From assembly GCA_050954595.1 (NCBI GenBank), contig JBPBQE010000010.1:1-15259 (forward strand): a stretch of 15,259 nucleotides of DNA. The letters run 5' to 3'. Source of the stretch: JAVVHH01 sp050954595. Lineage in GTDB: Bacteria; Pseudomonadota; Alphaproteobacteria; Acetobacterales; Acetobacteraceae. Below are positions 14,339 through 15,259 of the stretch, one piece after another. The translations under genes were made by a program, and so were the position numbers. Numbering within the stretch: position 1 is the stretch's first letter; each line of letters begins with the position of its first letter. Below the pieces are notes generated by a model. It saw only the letters and a list, made by a program, of their open reading frames with translations, searched no databases and was not told the DNA's origin.

Positions 14339-15259
14339 TTAGACGGTCGCGGAAGCTGGCGCGTAGAAGCTGACGCCCTCGGAGATCAGGTCGGGCCGGG
14401 TGGCGACAATGTTGGCGCGTTCGGTGTTGCTGGCCGTGTAGAAGTGCGTGCCGAAGTTGCTGTCGAAGAAGCGGTAGACCGGGGAGTCACCGGCCTGGGC
14501 GGTGTTGTGCTCGTAGAAGCCGATGCCTTCGCTGACGAGATCGCTACGGGTGGCGAGCACGGTGTCGCGTTCGGTCGCGCTGGACGTGTAGAAATGCGTG
14601 CCGAATTTGGTGTCGAAGAAGCGGTAGACCGGGGCGGCGGTGCTGTCGGTGGCCGGGTCGACGGCAGTGAGGCCGACGCCTTCGTAGACGAGGTCGGGGC
14701 GGGTGTTCTGGATGGTCTGGCGTTCAGTGTCGCTGGTGGTCAGGAACTGGGTGCCGTGAATGCTGTCAAAGAAGCGGTAGGCGACCGGTTGGGCCGGGGT
14801 GGGTGTGGGCGTCGGGTTGGTGGCGGTTGGGGTGGCGGCGACGGTGAGGAGGCTGCCGCCGGCGCCATCGGTGCTGAGGCCGAGGGAGGAGCCGTTGACC
14901 AGGCCGGTCTCGGCAAGCTGGAAATTGCCGCTATTGGCGGTGGTGACGAAGATGGAACCGTTGGAGACGACGGCCGAGGTCGCGCTGATGCCGGCGAGGT
15001 CGATGCGGGCGCCAGTGGCGGGCATCTGGATGGTGCCGGTGAAGTTGGCGGGCTGCGATAGGCGCAGCGTGCCGCCGTTGCGGATAGCGACGGCTTGGGC
15101 GGAGGCGGCATCGAGCGTCAGGGTGGCGCCGGTCTCGACGGCGAAGGTGCCGCCGGTGCCTTGAACGGCGGTCTCCAGGGAGAGAGTGCCCGAGGTGACG
15201 TCGACGGTGCCGGTGTTGGTGAAGCTCTGCAGCAAGGTGGCGTTGCCGGTGACGGTGAT
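14339..15259 (-). CDS. C-terminal part of a large probable surface protein with DUF5648 repeats (partial)
   Basis: The reading frame runs off the right edge, so the start and most of the protein are missing; 306 residues are visible. The first part (about 1-155) is Gly/Thr/Ser/Ala-rich with short repeats such as NTGTVDVTSGTLSLE and ETGATLTLDAASA, typical of a beta-helix in secreted or autotransporter-like proteins. A Thr-Pro linker (NPTPTPTPAQP) follows, then three copies of a roughly 40-residue motif (YRFFDxxFGTHFYTxSxxER...RPDLxxEGVxFY) that I recognise as DUF5648. The protein ends eight residues after the last copy, with no beta-barrel, so it is not a classical autotransporter at this end. 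By inference it is extracellular, perhaps an adhesin or a hydrolase accessory part; the missing N-terminus would decide. It is convergent with the DUF4337 gene. Confidence 0.8.
   Translation of the reverse strand: MTVTGNATLLQSFTNTGTVDVTSGTLSLETAVQGTGGTFAVETGATLTLDAASAQAVAIRNGGTLRLSQPANFTGTIQMPATGARIDLAGISATSAVVSNGSIFVTTANSGNFQLAETGLVNGSSLGLSTDGAGGSLLTVAATPTATNPTPTPTPAQPVAYRFFDSIHGTQFLTTSDTERQTIQNTRPDLVYEGVGLTAVDPATDSTAAPVYRFFDTKFGTHFYTSSATERDTVLATRSDLVSEGIGFYEHNTAQAGDSPVYRFFDSNFGTHFYTASNTERANIVATRPDLISEGVSFYAPASATV
14363..14785 (-). repeat. Three tandem DUF5648 repeats
   Basis: Copies lie at 14666-14785, 14513-14632 and 14363-14482, each of 40 codons, separated by linkers of 11 and 10 codons. 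The last two are most alike: at the DNA level the segments coding for YRFFD and GTHFYT are nearly identical, which points to a fairly recent duplication. The first copy is the most diverged (GTQFLT in place of GTHFYT). Confidence 0.85.

Overview
The window looks like a piece of a high-GC alphaproteobacterial chromosome, most likely Rhodospirillales/Acetobacteraceae-like. This rests on the gene families (PhaR, DUF2125, TIGR02302, DUF4112, DUF4337, MJ0042-type zinc ribbon) and on two gene neighbourhoods: argH with a small lipoprotein, lysA and TIGR02302, and ftsE-ftsX next to a zinc-ribbon gene. The genus cannot be fixed from the sequence alone. I see no transposase, phage, CRISPR or recognisable defence system; this reads as core chromosome with one surface-protein gene at the right edge.

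Layout. (1) 1-2219: a biosynthetic thiolase (PhaA type, minus strand) stands back to back with the polyhydroxyalkanoate regulator phaR (plus strand); a perfect 15-bp hairpin lies beyond the thiolase. (2) 2235-3218: a DUF2125 envelope-type protein, convergent with phaR. (3) 3219-3498: a comparatively AT-rich 280-bp gap. Together with the adjoining end of plsC it carries DnaA-box-like sites and GANTC (CcrM methylation) sites. (4) 3499-6419: a tightly overlapping minus-strand operon, ftsE-ftsX-ydcF-like-plsC, covering the divisome ABC complex, a DUF218 membrane protein and a phospholipid acyltransferase. (5) 6548-7051: a divergent zinc-ribbon single-pass membrane protein. (6) 7093-12630: a second minus-strand operon, argH-lptM-like-lysA-TIGR02302, in which every junction overlaps; the 40-codon lipoprotein gene is easy to miss. 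(7) 12629-14264: a plus-strand run of a TlpA-like thioredoxin, a DUF4112 protein and a DUF4337 protein. (8) 14270-14332: a terminator-like hairpin and a palindromic repeat-like sequence. (9) 14339-15259: the C-terminal part of a large, probably secreted protein with beta-helix-like sequence followed by three DUF5648 repeats, cut by the window edge.

How the genes fit together. Arginine (argH) and lysine/diaminopimelate (lysA) synthesis share a transcript with two envelope proteins. The ftsEX operon couples cell-wall hydrolase control at division to membrane lipid synthesis. phaA and phaR belong to carbon storage. The plus strand is G-rich throughout, whichever way the genes point, so most genes here, including essential-type ones, appear to be read against the inferred leading strand. 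No previously undescribed multi-gene system stands out. The best leads are the DnaA/GANTC patch, the argH/tlpA pair with overlapping start codons, and the DUF5648 surface protein.
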